A stretch of DNA of 64,000 nucleotides from Rhodanobacter sp. MP7CTX1 (GCF_014205795.1 NZ_JACHCN010000013.1:62001-126000), one strand, 5' to 3'; positions 16,267-26,248 are shown, numbered from the stretch's first letter. The notes: generated by a model from the sequence alone, not told the origin. Translations and numbers: made by a program.

Positions 16267-19200
16267 ATGCAACCGAACCAACGATCTCCTTTCAACCGCT
16301 GGCATGAACCGGGTGTTCATGCCACCAGTTTCATCACTCGCAAGTCGGAAACGGCCATGTCCAAGTCATCTCGTTCACTCCGCTCCACGAGTCTCGGTTG
16401 CATGCTGCTGACCTGCATGTTGACCTTGATGGGTGGCGGTAACGCAAAGGCGCAGACGGTATTGTCGGATAACCCGTTGTACAGCGCCTCAAACGTGCCG
16501 GCGAACCTGATGCTGTCGCTGTCGGTGGAATTTCCCACAGGTGTCGTTGCCGCCTATTCGGGAGCCACATGGGCTACGGGGACTTATTTGGGTTATTTCG
16601 ACAACGCCAAATGCTACACCTACGACAACACCAATAATTACTTCTACCCCGTCAAGGTGGCCTCTGACTGCACCGGGTACTGGAGTGGCAATATGCTCAA
16701 TTGGGCGAGCATGACGGCGCTCGACGAATTTCGGCAAGCACTCACCGGCGGCTATCGCGTTACCGATACAACGTCCTTGACTGTACTGGAGCGCGCACGC
16801 CAAGTCACACCTTCAACCAACCCGAATTACACCTTCCCGGTTAAAGCGATTTCCACCACCAGCACAATCAGTAAGCTGGTTGGAGAAGCCCCTTTCAGCA
16901 CAGCAAGCAACCTGTACATACAGTCTCACACTGGTGGTACCGGCGGAAACGAGATCACGAACGGCACGGATAATGGTATTTTCATTGAGGTTGCTGACAA
17001 TTCCACCTTTATCAACAGCGGCACCAACCATGACAAGAAGTATTATGTACGCGTCAAAGTCTGCTTAGCCGGCCTGCTCGAGAGCAATTGCAATTCAGCG
17101 CACAATGCCACCGACTATCCAGGTGCTGGCCAATATGCCAAACCCGAAGGGCTGATCCAGCAAAATTACACCAAAATCCGCGTCGGCGCTGCCGCCTATG
17201 CGTTCGCAAATGGAAGCAGCCAGCCAAATGGCGCCGTGCGCGCGCTGTTGCGCGATAACGGCCCGACGACATACAACGGCTACGGCACTCGCACAACCAA
17301 TCCGTACACCGAATGGGACCCAACCACCGGCATCTTCATTGCAAATCCGGATCCGGCCACCGATACCACCGGCACCGCACCCGGCGGCGGTAACGCGACC
17401 CAGAGCGGTGCCATCAACTATTTGAATCAGTTCGGCTATGCCAATGGTTACGAAATCTACGACAATGTCGCCGATCTTTACTGGGCAACGCTTGCTTATT
17501 TCATGAAGGTCCCTGTCGCCGCGAGCTACACCAGCGGCCTGACATCCAGCAACAGCCTCGACACCAATTTTCCAGTCCTTACTGGCACCAATCTCAATGA
17601 TCCGATCAGTTATTCCTGCCAGTCCAACGCGATTGTCATGATCGGCGATGCGCATACCAATTACGACACAGCAGTACCTGGCGGCACCGTCGTCACAACT
17701 GGCAGTCAAGCTGGCTTGCCCCAAATCCCTGCAAACGGGACGGTTCCTGCGGTTAATGCAGCCACGTACACGACGACGTTGGGAAATTACCCCCTGATCG
17801 AGGGCACTACGCCGGCTACGGAAAGCATGGCCACATATGCGGGAGCAGCCGGCTCTGCTCTGGGCAATAAAGCTTGGTCAGGGGGAACTAGCGCAACCTA
17901 CTACATTGCCGGTCTAGCCTACTATGCGCATACCAACGATATCCGCAACGACGTTGCCCTGACTCCAACGCAGGGCAAGCAAACCGTCACCACCTACGCG
18001 GTCGATGTACTGGAACCCACTACGTATGACGGCGACGCAGCCGACGCCTTTTTTGGCGCCGGTGCCGTCAGCAACGGCACTACAAATCAGTCAAAGATGG
18101 GTCCCGATATCTATTGGCTGGCGGCCAAATATGGCGGCTTCAACGATGTCAACAATAATGGGACTCCCGCCAGCGAGCTGACCTGGCATACCAACTCAAG
18201 CACCGGAACCGGTCTGATACCAGACAACTATTTCCCCGGCAACCAGCCAAACCTGATCCAGTCCGGACTGAAGCAGATCTTCAACAACGTGGCCTCGACC
18301 GCCTCGCAAAACGCGTCGGCACCGAGTGTGTCGCCGACCCGTGCACTCAGCAACGTCACCGCCAATGCCGCCCCCTACTATTCACCGGTCGCCGGTTTTC
18401 CGATCTATACCACTTCGTACGCGCCAGTCACCTGGACGGGCGATGTGGAAGGCTATGTGGGGGCGGATACTGCGGGTGCCGCTGTCACGCCCGTCACTGG
18501 CAGCACTCCGTGGCATGCGCAGTTCCAGCTGGATAACCTGACCCAGTACGTGTCCGGAGTAAACGTGGGCTGGAATACTGTCGGTCGCCGCATCATCACC
18601 TGGGATGGTTCGAAAGGCGTGCCGTTCCGTTACGGCAATCTGTCCGCCGCCGAAGTGACTGCGATGAACAGCGTGACTACCGGTGGTGGCGCCGGGGCGA
18701 GCCTGGTCAGCTATCTGCGGGGCGACAAGAGCAACGAAGGGAGCGTTTACCGCACGCGCACCCATATCCTTGGCGATATCGTGAATTCCACGCCGGTACT
18801 GGTACAGGGCGCCACTTCACCGTCGTACACCGAAACCGCGAATCCCGGATATTCCCTTTTCTCCACGACGACTGTGGCGAACCGCCAGCCAGTGGTCTAT
18901 GTGGGCGCGAATGACGGCATGCTGCATGCGTTTGAGGCCGACTTCCAGACGGCCCCTCCCGTCTCAGGTGGCGGCAGCGAACTGTTTGCCTATGTGCCGA
19001 GCCTGCTCTTCAACGGCCCCACAAATACGCCCCTGGTGAACGGTCTACCCGCGCTGGCCAACCTCAATGGCGTTTCCACGAACAACTACGCACACCACTT
19101 CTACGTGGACCGCACGCCACAGGTTTCCGATGTCGACTTCACCTATACCAGCAATGGCACGGTGACACCCACGACCACAGCCGGCACGTCCAGCTGGCAC

Positions 19201-20376
19201 ACGATGCTGGTGGGTGGACTCGGCAAGGGCGGCATGGGCATCTACGCACTTGATGTCACCAAGGTTCCGGCCGCAGTCGATACCACCACCAACAGCACGA
19301 CCGTTGAGACATCGCAAGCCGCGAATGTGAAGTGGGAGTACACCGATTCCGACATGGGTTACAGCTATGGCGCCCCACTGATCGTGAAGACCCGCAAGTA
19401 CGGCTGGGTCGTTGTGATGACCTCCGGCTACGACAATACCGGCAGCGGCCAGGACGGCCATGGGGTGCTGTATGTCCTGAGCATCCAGACCGGTGCGCTC
19501 CTGCAGAAGATCGACACGGGAGTAGGCACCACGGCAAGTCCCGCCGGCCTCACCCAGGCCACTGCCTATACACAGAACGTTGCCGACGGCACTATCGATC
19601 AGGTCTATGCTGGTGACCTGCTGGGCAACGTATGGCGTTTCGACCTGTCCGAAGGCGCCGTGAATGCCACTGGCAACCCAACGGGTCCCTATCCGACACC
19701 GACACTGCTGGCCACGCTTACCGATTCGTCGGGCAAGGTCCAACCCATAACTACCGCGCCACGTGTGGAGGAAAGTGTCGACTCCACCGGTCTGGGCACG
19801 CTGCGCTGGGTCTTCGTAGGCACGGGCCAGTTCCTCGATATCAGTGACCTGACCACCACGCAGCAGCAGACCATGTATGCCTTGCGCGATGGCACTGGCG
19901 CAGTGCCATCGACTACCGGACTGCCGCTGAAGCGGAGCACGTTGACAGCCAATACCAACTTGCTGACTGGCCTGAATCTGAGCGATTCGTCCACCGGCTG
20001 GTACTACGACCTGACGGGGACGGCTGGAACCAACGGTGGCACCGAACGAATCGTGATCAACCCCGACGCTGCAGCAGGTGTCTCCCTCATCGCATGGACA
20101 ACATTGACGCCATCTAGCGATCCGTGTTCGCTCCTGGGCAACGTCTATGCCACCAACTTCAGTGGCCAGTCACAGCTCCTGAATGGTTCGAATACCGTGA
20201 TGACCTCCATTACTACCACTTCGGCAACAACCGGAATCCAGATCGTTCAGTTGCCTAACGGCGTCTATGCCCTGCTGTATGGCCAGACCGGCGGCGCGCC
20301 CCAGACGGCAACCATCCAACAGCCTGGTGGTGGCAACGCGCTACAGCGTACAAACTGGCGCGAGATACTCAACTGA
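16267..20376 (+). CDS. pilY1: PilY1-type pilus tip adhesin/assembly protein
   Basis: The 1369-residue precursor has a signal sequence ending GGGNAKA-Q. The start at 16267 has AGGGG six bases upstream; an internal ATG at 16357 would give a tidier signal peptide. The C-terminal PilY1 beta-propeller runs from about residue 830 (LRGDKSNEG, HILGDIVNSTP, VVYVGANDGMLHAFEAD) to about 1250, with a calcium-loop-like stretch YDNTGSGQDGHG. The N-terminal half should hold a VWA domain, but where DxSGS is expected the protein reads LMLSLSVEFPTG, so the metal site looks lost. It acts at the pilus tip and in retraction control. Last gene of the operon. Confidence 0.9.
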   Translation: MQPNQRSPFNRWHEPGVHATSFITRKSETAMSKSSRSLRSTSLGCMLLTCMLTLMGGGNAKAQTVLSDNPLYSASNVPANLMLSLSVEFPTGVVAAYSGATWATGTYLGYFDNAKCYTYDNTNNYFYPVKVASDCTGYWSGNMLNWASMTALDEFRQALTGGYRVTDTTSLTVLERARQVTPSTNPNYTFPVKAISTTSTISKLVGEAPFSTASNLYIQSHTGGTGGNEITNGTDNGIFIEVADNSTFINSGTNHDKKYYVRVKVCLAGLLESNCNSAHNATDYPGAGQYAKPEGLIQQNYTKIRVGAAAYAFANGSSQPNGAVRALLRDNGPTTYNGYGTRTTNPYTEWDPTTGIFIANPDPATDTTGTAPGGGNATQSGAINYLNQFGYANGYEIYDNVADLYWATLAYFMKVPVAASYTSGLTSSNSLDTNFPVLTGTNLNDPISYSCQSNAIVMIGDAHTNYDTAVPGGTVVTTGSQAGLPQIPANGTVPAVNAATYTTTLGNYPLIEGTTPATESMATYAGAAGSALGNKAWSGGTSATYYIAGLAYYAHTNDIRNDVALTPTQGKQTVTTYAVDVLEPTTYDGDAADAFFGAGAVSNGTTNQSKMGPDIYWLAAKYGGFNDVNNNGTPASELTWHTNSSTGTGLIPDNYFPGNQPNLIQSGLKQIFNNVASTASQNASAPSVSPTRALSNVTANAAPYYSPVAGFPIYTTSYAPVTWTGDVEGYVGADTAGAAVTPVTGSTPWHAQFQLDNLTQYVSGVNVGWNTVGRRIITWDGSKGVPFRYGNLSAAEVTAMNSVTTGGGAGASLVSYLRGDKSNEGSVYRTRTHILGDIVNSTPVLVQGATSPSYTETANPGYSLFSTTTVANRQPVVYVGANDGMLHAFEADFQTAPPVSGGGSELFAYVPSLLFNGPTNTPLVNGLPALANLNGVSTNNYAHHFYVDRTPQVSDVDFTYTSNGTVTPTTTAGTSSWHTMLVGGLGKGGMGIYALDVTKVPAAVDTTTNSTTVETSQAANVKWEYTDSDMGYSYGAPLIVKTRKYGWVVVMTSGYDNTGSGQDGHGVLYVLSIQTGALLQKIDTGVGTTASPAGLTQATAYTQNVADGTIDQVYAGDLLGNVWRFDLSEGAVNATGNPTGPYPTPTLLATLTDSSGKVQPITTAPRVEESVDSTGLGTLRWVFVGTGQFLDISDLTTTQQQTMYALRDGTGAVPSTTGLPLKRSTLTANTNLLTGLNLSDSSTGWYYDLTGTAGTNGGTERIVINPDAAAGVSLIAWTTLTPSSDPCSLLGNVYATNFSGQSQLLNGSNTVMTSITTTSATTGIQIVQLPNGVYALLYGQTGGAPQTATIQQPGGGNALQRTNWREILN

Positions 20377-20398
20377 GTTTTCCGTGTCCCATTAACTG

Positions 20399-20429
20399 GC
20401 TGCCCGGGCGAGCGCATCGCCCGGGCAGC
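20399..20429 (+). terminator. Strong hairpin after pilY1
   Basis: A perfect 13-base stem GCTGCCCGGGCGA / TCGCCCGGGCAGC with a 5-base loop, 23 bases after the pilY1 stop. There is no T-run, so it may be a transcript-stabilising hairpin or a weak terminator. Confidence 0.5.
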
Positions 20430-20514
20430 ATCGGTAAGCTGGATAGCATTTTCCCTAGGCAGCAACAGCCACTCGGCGGATAATCGACGGCCCTCGACGC
20501 TACACGGCTGTGCA

Positions 20515-23373
20515 ATGTTCGTACCTGGTCAACGCTGGATCTCCTCTGCTGAACCCGAGCTCGGTCTCGGCACGGTGCTACGCGTCGAAGGACGTGGTGT
20601 GCAGGTGCTGTTCGCCAAGGCCGGGGTGCTGCGGCCTTACGCGGTGGATTCGGCGCCGCTGCTGCGCGCCGAGTTTCGCGCCGGCCAGCGGGTCGCCGGC
20701 AAGGGCATCGCGTTCCTCGTCGAGCGGGTCGAGATACGCAATGAACTGCTGATCTATCGCGGTGAAGGCCGTGAACTGGAAGAAGGTCAGCTCGACGACG
20801 AACAGAGCGTGAGCCAGGCCGACGATCGTCTGATTGGCGGGCGCACCGACCCCGTCGCACAATTCGAGTTGCGGCTGGAAGGCCTTACGCGCCGCGCCGA
20901 AGCACGCCGCTCTCCGGTATGGGGACTCGGTGCGGCACGCATCGGCCTGGTGCCGCATCAGTTGCGCGTCGCCGGCATCGCCGCCGCGCGTCGACCGCCA
21001 CGCGTGCTGCTGGCTGATGAAGTGGGCCTGGGCAAGACCATCGAAGCGGGCATGATCATCGCCCGCCAGCTCGCCACAGGCCGCGCCTCGCGCGTGCTGG
21101 TGCTGCTGCCGGACACCCTGGTCTATCAGTGGTTTGTCGAACTGCTGCGCCGTTTCAATCTCAGCTTTGCGATCTATGACGAGGAGCGCTGCGAGGCGCT
21201 GCAACCGTCCGCTGAAGATGAGGATGCAGGCAATGTCAGCAACCCGTTCGAGGACGAGCAACTGGTGATCGCCGATTTCAGCTTTCTCGAAAACTCGCCG
21301 AAATACGCCGCGCAATTGCTCGCTGCGCCGTGGGATCTGCTGGTGGTCGACGAGGCGCACCATCTGGCGTGGTCGCCGGAAACGGCCAGTCCCCGCTACA
21401 CCATGGTGGAGCAACTGGCAGCCTCGACCCCCGGCGTGATCCTGCTTACGGCTACGCCGGAGCAGCTTGGTCGCAGCGGTCACTTCGCCCGCCTGCGTCT
21501 GCTCGACCCGCAGCGCTACAGCGATCTGGACGGCTATCTGGCGGAAGCCGATACCTTTCAGGAACTATCGAAAATCGCCGACCGGCTGCTCGACGGCGAA
21601 GCGCTGAATGATGCGCAGCGCCACATGCTGGCTGAAGCGTTTCAGGGCGACGAAACGCTCACCGCACAACTGGCGGAATCGACGAACGCGGTCAACGCGC
21701 GCGAACTGCTCGCCGCACTGATCGATCGCCACGGTACCGGCCGCGCCATGTTCCGCAATCGTCGCGCCGGTATCGGCGGGTTTCCCAAACGCTTGCCGCA
21801 ATGGCATGTCCTCGCTGCCGAATCACTCGCAGAGAGCACCCGCCAATCGTTGCTGGCCGAATTCCACGCCGATATCCAGCAACCGCCGGCCCTGATCGAG
21901 GTCGACTACAGCAGCGATCCGCGCATCGACACCCTGATCACCCTGCTCGAACAGCACCCACAGGATAAATTCCTGTTGATCTGCCGCAGCCAGGCCAAGG
22001 TACTCGCGTTGGAGGAAGCGCTGCGCACGAAGAGCGGTGTTGGCGTGGCGCGTTTCCATGAAGGCCTTGGCATCGTGCAGCGCGATCGCAATGCGGCGTA
22101 CTTCGCCCAGCCCGATGGCGCACGATTGTTGCTGTGCTCGGAGATCGGCTCGGAGGGACGCAACTTCCAATTTGCCCATCGGCTGATCCTGTGGGATCTG
22201 CCGCTCGATCCGGACCTGCTCGAACAGCGTATCGGTCGATTGGATCGCATCGGCCAGAAGCACGACATCAGCATTCATATCCTCGTCGTCGCCGACAGCG
22301 CGCAACATGTGCTGGCACGCTGGTACGACGAAGGCGTCGATGCGTTCCGTGTGAGCCCGGCCGACGGCCGGGAGCTGCTGCGCCGCTATGGCGAGCCGCT
22401 GGCCCGACTCGCCGACGAGCATGCCCGCGGCGACGACAATCGCGACCAGGAGCTGGACGCGCTACTCACCGATACCCGCGCCAGCCACCAGGAGATGGCG
22501 GAGCTCATTCGCGGTGGTCGCGATCATCTACTGGAGTTGGCTGCCAGCCGTGACTTGCACGCCGATGAGCTGCAGCAGGCGTTTGCCCGCGAGGATCACG
22601 ACCCGGGTCGTGACGCGTTTACCCAGCGCCTGCTGGAGGCGTTCGGCATCCATGCCGAAGAGCTTGGCGGCCAGGTGCTGCTGCTCGATCCGCAATACCT
22701 GGCCACCGATGCCTTGCCGGGCTTCGCCGAAGGCCCGCAATCGGTGACGTTTGCCCGCGCCGTGGCGCTGGCGCGCGAAGAGTTGCCGCTGCTGCGACTT
22801 GATCATCCGCTGGTCGCCGGCGCGGTGGATCTGGCCTTGTCGGGCGAACAGGGCAACGCCGCGTTCATGGTCGAAGACGAACTGCCGGTGCGCACTGCGC
22901 TGCTGCAGGCGGTCTATGTGCTCGAATGCGTGGCCGATCGCCGGCTGGATGCCGAGCGCTTCCTGCCAGCGCTGCCGATTGTCGTCACCATCGATACCAA
23001 ACTGACCGAACGCGTTGACTTCCGACCGAGCGACGGATCGCTGCGCCGTGCTGCCAGCCGTACCATCGAAGTAGCGCGCTATCGCAAATTTCTCGGCAAG
23101 CTGGTGCCACCCATGCTGGAGCGCGCGGAAACGCTCGCCGAGGCGCGTGGACAAGCAACCATCAACGATGCACTGGCCCTGGCCACCAGCACGCTGGACG
23201 GCGAACTGTCCCGCCTGCTGGCGTTGCGCGCGGTGAATCCGTCGATCAGCGAGGCGGAAATCGCCGCCATCGTCAGCGAACGAACCGAACTGCTGGCCGC
23301 ACTGCCGCAATCACGCCTGAGACTGGACGCGGTGCGCTTCGTGGTCAGCCCGGATTTCCTCGTGCTGCGCTGA
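20515..23373 (+). CDS. rapA: RNA polymerase-associated ATPase RapA
   Basis: A 952-residue SWI2/SNF2 ATPase close in length to E. coli RapA (968). N-terminal Tudor-like region: FVPGQRWISSAEPELGLG. Helicase motif I is ADEVGLGKTIEAG (K174), motif II DEAH at 279-282, and the C-terminal motifs VI region reads QRIGRLDRIGQKHD. RapA recycles RNA polymerase from stalled or post-termination complexes. It stands alone, facing a convergent rhomboid gene. The stop codon lies in a 16-base tandem duplication. Confidence 0.95.
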   Translation: MFVPGQRWISSAEPELGLGTVLRVEGRGVQVLFAKAGVLRPYAVDSAPLLRAEFRAGQRVAGKGIAFLVERVEIRNELLIYRGEGRELEEGQLDDEQSVSQADDRLIGGRTDPVAQFELRLEGLTRRAEARRSPVWGLGAARIGLVPHQLRVAGIAAARRPPRVLLADEVGLGKTIEAGMIIARQLATGRASRVLVLLPDTLVYQWFVELLRRFNLSFAIYDEERCEALQPSAEDEDAGNVSNPFEDEQLVIADFSFLENSPKYAAQLLAAPWDLLVVDEAHHLAWSPETASPRYTMVEQLAASTPGVILLTATPEQLGRSGHFARLRLLDPQRYSDLDGYLAEADTFQELSKIADRLLDGEALNDAQRHMLAEAFQGDETLTAQLAESTNAVNARELLAALIDRHGTGRAMFRNRRAGIGGFPKRLPQWHVLAAESLAESTRQSLLAEFHADIQQPPALIEVDYSSDPRIDTLITLLEQHPQDKFLLICRSQAKVLALEEALRTKSGVGVARFHEGLGIVQRDRNAAYFAQPDGARLLLCSEIGSEGRNFQFAHRLILWDLPLDPDLLEQRIGRLDRIGQKHDISIHILVVADSAQHVLARWYDEGVDAFRVSPADGRELLRRYGEPLARLADEHARGDDNRDQELDALLTDTRASHQEMAELIRGGRDHLLELAASRDLHADELQQAFAREDHDPGRDAFTQRLLEAFGIHAEELGGQVLLLDPQYLATDALPGFAEGPQSVTFARAVALAREELPLLRLDHPLVAGAVDLALSGEQGNAAFMVEDELPVRTALLQAVYVLECVADRRLDAERFLPALPIVVTIDTKLTERVDFRPSDGSLRRAASRTIEVARYRKFLGKLVPPMLERAETLAEARGQATINDALALATSTLDGELSRLLALRAVNPSISEAEIAAIVSERTELLAALPQSRLRLDAVRFVVSPDFLVLR

Positions 23374-23396
23374 GACTGGCCTGCGCTGAGACTGGC
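23365..23396. repeat. Perfect 16-bp tandem duplication at rapA 3' end
   Basis: CTGCGCTGAGACTGGC occurs twice head to tail (23365-23380, 23381-23396). The first copy holds the last rapA codons and its TGA stop; the second is a non-coding copy. It looks like a recent slippage duplication. Confidence 0.95.
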
Positions 23397-23401
23397 ACAG
23401 T

Positions 23402-23422
23402 CTGGCCGGGTCAACCGGCCAG
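23402..23422. terminator. Hairpin between convergent rapA and rhomboid genes
   Basis: An 8-base perfect stem CTGGCCGG / CCGGCCAG with a 5-base loop. It lies between two converging genes and could act on both transcripts, but neither side has a T-tract. Confidence 0.35.
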
Positions 23423-23452
23423 TGAGCACTTCAGCGCGACCGCGGCGCCGGC

Positions 23453-24103
23453 TTACCGCAGCAGCAGCCGCTTCGGTTTGAGCGGCAGGTGTCCACGCCA
23501 GTATTCGATCAGCACATAGCCGCCGAGCATGCCGCCAAGGTGGGCGAAATGCGCAACGCCGGCCTGGGTGCCGGTCACGCCCAATCCCAGTTCCACCACG
23601 GCGTAGCCGGTCACGAACAGCCACGCCGGCATCGGCACCGGCAGAAAGATCAGCATGACTTTCTCATGCGGGTACAGCATGCCGAACGCGAGCAGCAGGC
23701 CGAAGATGGCACCCGAAGCGCCCAGCGTGGGATAGAAGCCGTGGGTGAACCACTGCACCACAATCAGCTGCGATATCGCCGCTACGATCGCACATACAAA
23801 GTAATAGATGGCGAAATTGCGCGCGCCAAACGTGCGTTCGATGGTTCCGCCGAACATGTACAGCGCGATCATGTTGAACAGAATGTGGGTGAACCCACCA
23901 TGCATGAACGCATACGTGATCACCTGCCACGGCCGGAACCCGATCGACACCAGCCCCTCGCTGGCCTGGAGCACCTGGTCAGGCCCCCACGGCCATAGTG
24001 CGAAGTATTGCAACAGGGTATCGCCCACCACCTGTTGCAGCAGAAACACGACCACATTGGCGATCAGCAGATTGCGCGTGACTGGCGGCAAATCAAAAGG
24101 CAT
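23453..24103 (-). CDS. Rhomboid family intramembrane serine protease
   Basis: A 216-residue polytopic protein. The catalytic serine sits in TLGASGAIFGLLLAFG and the catalytic histidine in VAHFAHLGGMLGGYV, both in late membrane helices. The second-helix motif HGGFTHILFNMIALYMFG (His and Asn, oxyanion side) is also present. It should cleave membrane proteins within the bilayer; substrates are unknown. ATG 24103 was chosen because the protein then starts MPFDLPPVTRNLL at the first helix; the frame extends to 24178 without support. Monocistronic. Confidence 0.92.
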   Translation of the reverse strand: MPFDLPPVTRNLLIANVVVFLLQQVVGDTLLQYFALWPWGPDQVLQASEGLVSIGFRPWQVITYAFMHGGFTHILFNMIALYMFGGTIERTFGARNFAIYYFVCAIVAAISQLIVVQWFTHGFYPTLGASGAIFGLLLAFGMLYPHEKVMLIFLPVPMPAWLFVTGYAVVELGLGVTGTQAGVAHFAHLGGMLGGYVLIEYWRGHLPLKPKRLLLR

Positions 24104-24286
24104 CAGGCTAGTTCCAAAAGACAGGCGGCAAGCGTAGCGACTGTGATGTGCGGATGCCATCGGGGCGAGCTGCGACACGATGACCGGGGCTGCCGGGGGT
24201 TAAATGCATGTGCTGACATTCGGGATGACGAATCGCTCCGCCATCGCTGGAGTTGTCGGCGACCGGGACGAGCCATGCAAGCCCCA

Positions 24287-24312
24287 CGAAAAAGCCGCCT
24301 CGCGGCGGCTTT
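24287..24312 (-). terminator. Rho-independent terminator of NlpC/P60 gene
   Basis: Read on the minus strand: AAAGCCGCC, a 4-base loop, GGCGGCTTT and then a T-run, 30 bases after the stop of the peptidoglycan hydrolase gene. Confidence 0.85.
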
Positions 24313-24341
24313 CAGCGGCAACGGAACCGGCGACAACCAGC

Positions 24342-25280
24342 TCAACCGTTGTGCGTCACCATCGCCAATTCCATTGCCGGACGCTTGGCCCCGGCGAAGT
24401 GCTTCGCCCAGTAGGCATCGTCCAGGCTGGAAATCTGCACGGTCTGACCGCTGGCCGGCGAATGAATGAAATTGCCATTGGAGATATAGATGCCGACGTG
24501 CGAAATGCCGCCCTTGCCGCGGGTATGGAAGAACACCAGGTCACCCGGCTTCATGTCTGCCCGATTGACCTTGAGACCGGACAGGAACTGTGAAGCGGAG
24601 TTGGTCGGCAACTGCATGCCGATCGCATGGGCGAACACGTAACGAACGAAACCGCTGCAATCGAAGCCGGTCGCCGGATCGTGGCCACCACGCACATAGC
24701 GGATGTCGCGCAGGCCCATCGCCATCGCGATCAACGCCTTGCGCACGTCGGTCATCCTTCCGGACACCGATGTGTTCGTGCCGGTCTGCTCGGAGGACGG
24801 GGTCGCCGCGACATGGTCTGCCGCGCCGCTCGCTGCCAAACCACCGAAATAGGTGGGTTCGCTGGACTGCACCAGCACCTGTGCCGGGTTGAACACCGGC
24901 GCATGGCCCAGCCATGCGGGACTGCCTGCGACGACCGAAGAATCGTCCGCCGTAAAGGATTTGGCCTGAAGCAGGCTCGATACCGTCAGCTCGGGCTTCG
25001 GCTCGACGGCCGCTACGGCAGTCGCGGTGCTGAGGTCTTCGTCATCATCGATGCTGGATGGTGCAGGTGCAGAGTGCTGCGACTTGTGGGTCGTTGCTGC
25101 CAGCTTGCCGTTGCCATGTGCCGGTTTGCCATGGGCGACTTTGCCGTGGGACTGCTTCTGCGCCACATGCTTAGCTTGAGGCGTCTTGCTGTGGGGCTGG
25201 GTGGTGTCGGCCTGCACGGGTGCAACTACGAGCAAGGCAGCAGCAAGCACAGTGAGGGCGGTCAATCGCTTGATTGGCAT
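24342..25280 (-). CDS. Secreted NlpC/P60 peptidoglycan endopeptidase
   Basis: A 312-residue precursor. The signal peptide ends at PVQA-D (about residue 24). A His/Lys/Gln-rich low-complexity segment (30-72) and an unassigned middle follow, then the C40 NlpC/P60 domain (about 178-300). The catalytic dyad is C208 in GFDCSGFVRYVF and H261 in ISHVGIYI, with H273 as the third polar residue. It should cut stem-peptide bonds in the cell wall. The basic, histidine-rich linker could bind wall polymers (inference). It has its own promoter region upstream and a terminator downstream. Confidence 0.92.
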   Translation of the reverse strand: MPIKRLTALTVLAAALLVVAPVQADTTQPHSKTPQAKHVAQKQSHGKVAHGKPAHGNGKLAATTHKSQHSAPAPSSIDDDEDLSTATAVAAVEPKPELTVSSLLQAKSFTADDSSVVAGSPAWLGHAPVFNPAQVLVQSSEPTYFGGLAASGAADHVAATPSSEQTGTNTSVSGRMTDVRKALIAMAMGLRDIRYVRGGHDPATGFDCSGFVRYVFAHAIGMQLPTNSASQFLSGLKVNRADMKPGDLVFFHTRGKGGISHVGIYISNGNFIHSPASGQTVQISSLDDAYWAKHFAGAKRPAMELAMVTHNG

Positions 25281-25524
25281 GCGGGAGAAATCCCCTAGGG
25301 AACACAGGATTAGCCGCCTACAAAGCTGACGACGTGACTATGGTGTGAAGTTAACAAGAAGGCGCCCCCGGTATGTTCGATTGCGGTTAACTAAACTCGA
25401 TCGTTGCATAAACCCGTATTCTGCCTGTCACACAACATAACTAATTAATTTAAATACATAAAATAACCATGCCTAGGCAGCGAACAGGCATTTCAGTCCC
25501 GATTTTGTGACACAGATCAAGTTA
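25281..25524. other. AT-rich promoter region of NlpC/P60 gene
   Basis: 244 bases between the yggS stop and the NlpC/P60 start. Bases 25435-25466 contain only three C/G in 32, very unlike the surrounding GC-rich DNA. A leader promoter for the minus-strand hydrolase must lie here, but I could not place -35/-10 boxes with confidence. Confidence 0.5.
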
Positions 25525-26232
25525 TCAGGCAGCCTGATAGGGGCGCAGACCGAAGATTGCCGTACCGATGCGTATCTCGGTGGCACCCTCGGCAATGGCC
25601 AGCGGGAAGTCCCCGCTCATGCCCATCGAAAGTCGCGGCAGATCATGACCTTGGGCCCCCACTCGGTCACGGAGCTCGCGCAAGAGGCGGAAACACCCGC
25701 GCACCTCGGTGGCCTCGGTGGTTTGGGTCGCCAACGTCATCAGGCCGCGCACGCGCAGAGTGTCGTAGCCACGCAGGGTGTCGAGGAACGCTGGCAGCTG
25801 CTCGGGCGGCAGACCGTATTTGCTCGGTTCGTGCGAGGTTTTGACCTGCACCAGCACGTCGATCGCACGCCCCTCGGCCTGCAGTCGGCGATGTAGCGCC
25901 TCGGCCAGTTCCGACCGATCCAGCGATTGCACCTCGCTGGCCAGCCGGGCCACCTCCCTGACCTTATTGGTCTGCAGGTGGCCGATCATCACCCAATCGA
26001 TGCCGCAGTCCGCCAGCTTCGCGGACTTGTCACGGATTTCCTGCACCTTGTTTTCGCCGAAGCGATGCTGACCCAGGGCCACCGCGGCCCGGATCAGCGA
26101 CGGGCCGAACGTCTTGCTGACCGGCAGGATATTCACCGAGGCCGGATCGCGCCCGGCGGCGTGGCAGGCCGCATCGACGCGTTCGCGGATCTGCGACCAG
26201 TTGGCGGCCAGGCTGGCGGTATCAGCGTTCAT
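25525..26232 (-). CDS. yggS: YggS-family PLP homeostasis protein
   Basis: A 235-residue alanine-racemase-like single-barrel protein. The PLP lysine is K40 in ILPVSKTFGP; other family motifs are FGENKVQEI, WVMIGHLQTNK and LSMGMSGDFPLAI. The family controls free pyridoxal phosphate and has no known enzymatic reaction. ATG 26232 gives the usual length; the frame extends further upstream only as a shadow of the neighbouring peptidase. It follows the M20 gene by 16 bases, so the two are probably co-transcribed. Confidence 0.95.
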   Translation of the reverse strand: MNADTASLAANWSQIRERVDAACHAAGRDPASVNILPVSKTFGPSLIRAAVALGQHRFGENKVQEIRDKSAKLADCGIDWVMIGHLQTNKVREVARLASEVQSLDRSELAEALHRRLQAEGRAIDVLVQVKTSHEPSKYGLPPEQLPAFLDTLRGYDTLRVRGLMTLATQTTEATEVRGCFRLLRELRDRVGAQGHDLPRLSMGMSGDFPLAIAEGATEIRIGTAIFGLRPYQAA

Positions 26233-26248
26233 GCGCCGAAGCCCGGAC

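Noticed and set aside
25471..25495. Palindrome GCCTAGGC near 25470
   Set aside because: An 8-base palindrome with no second copy or associated feature; likely chance.
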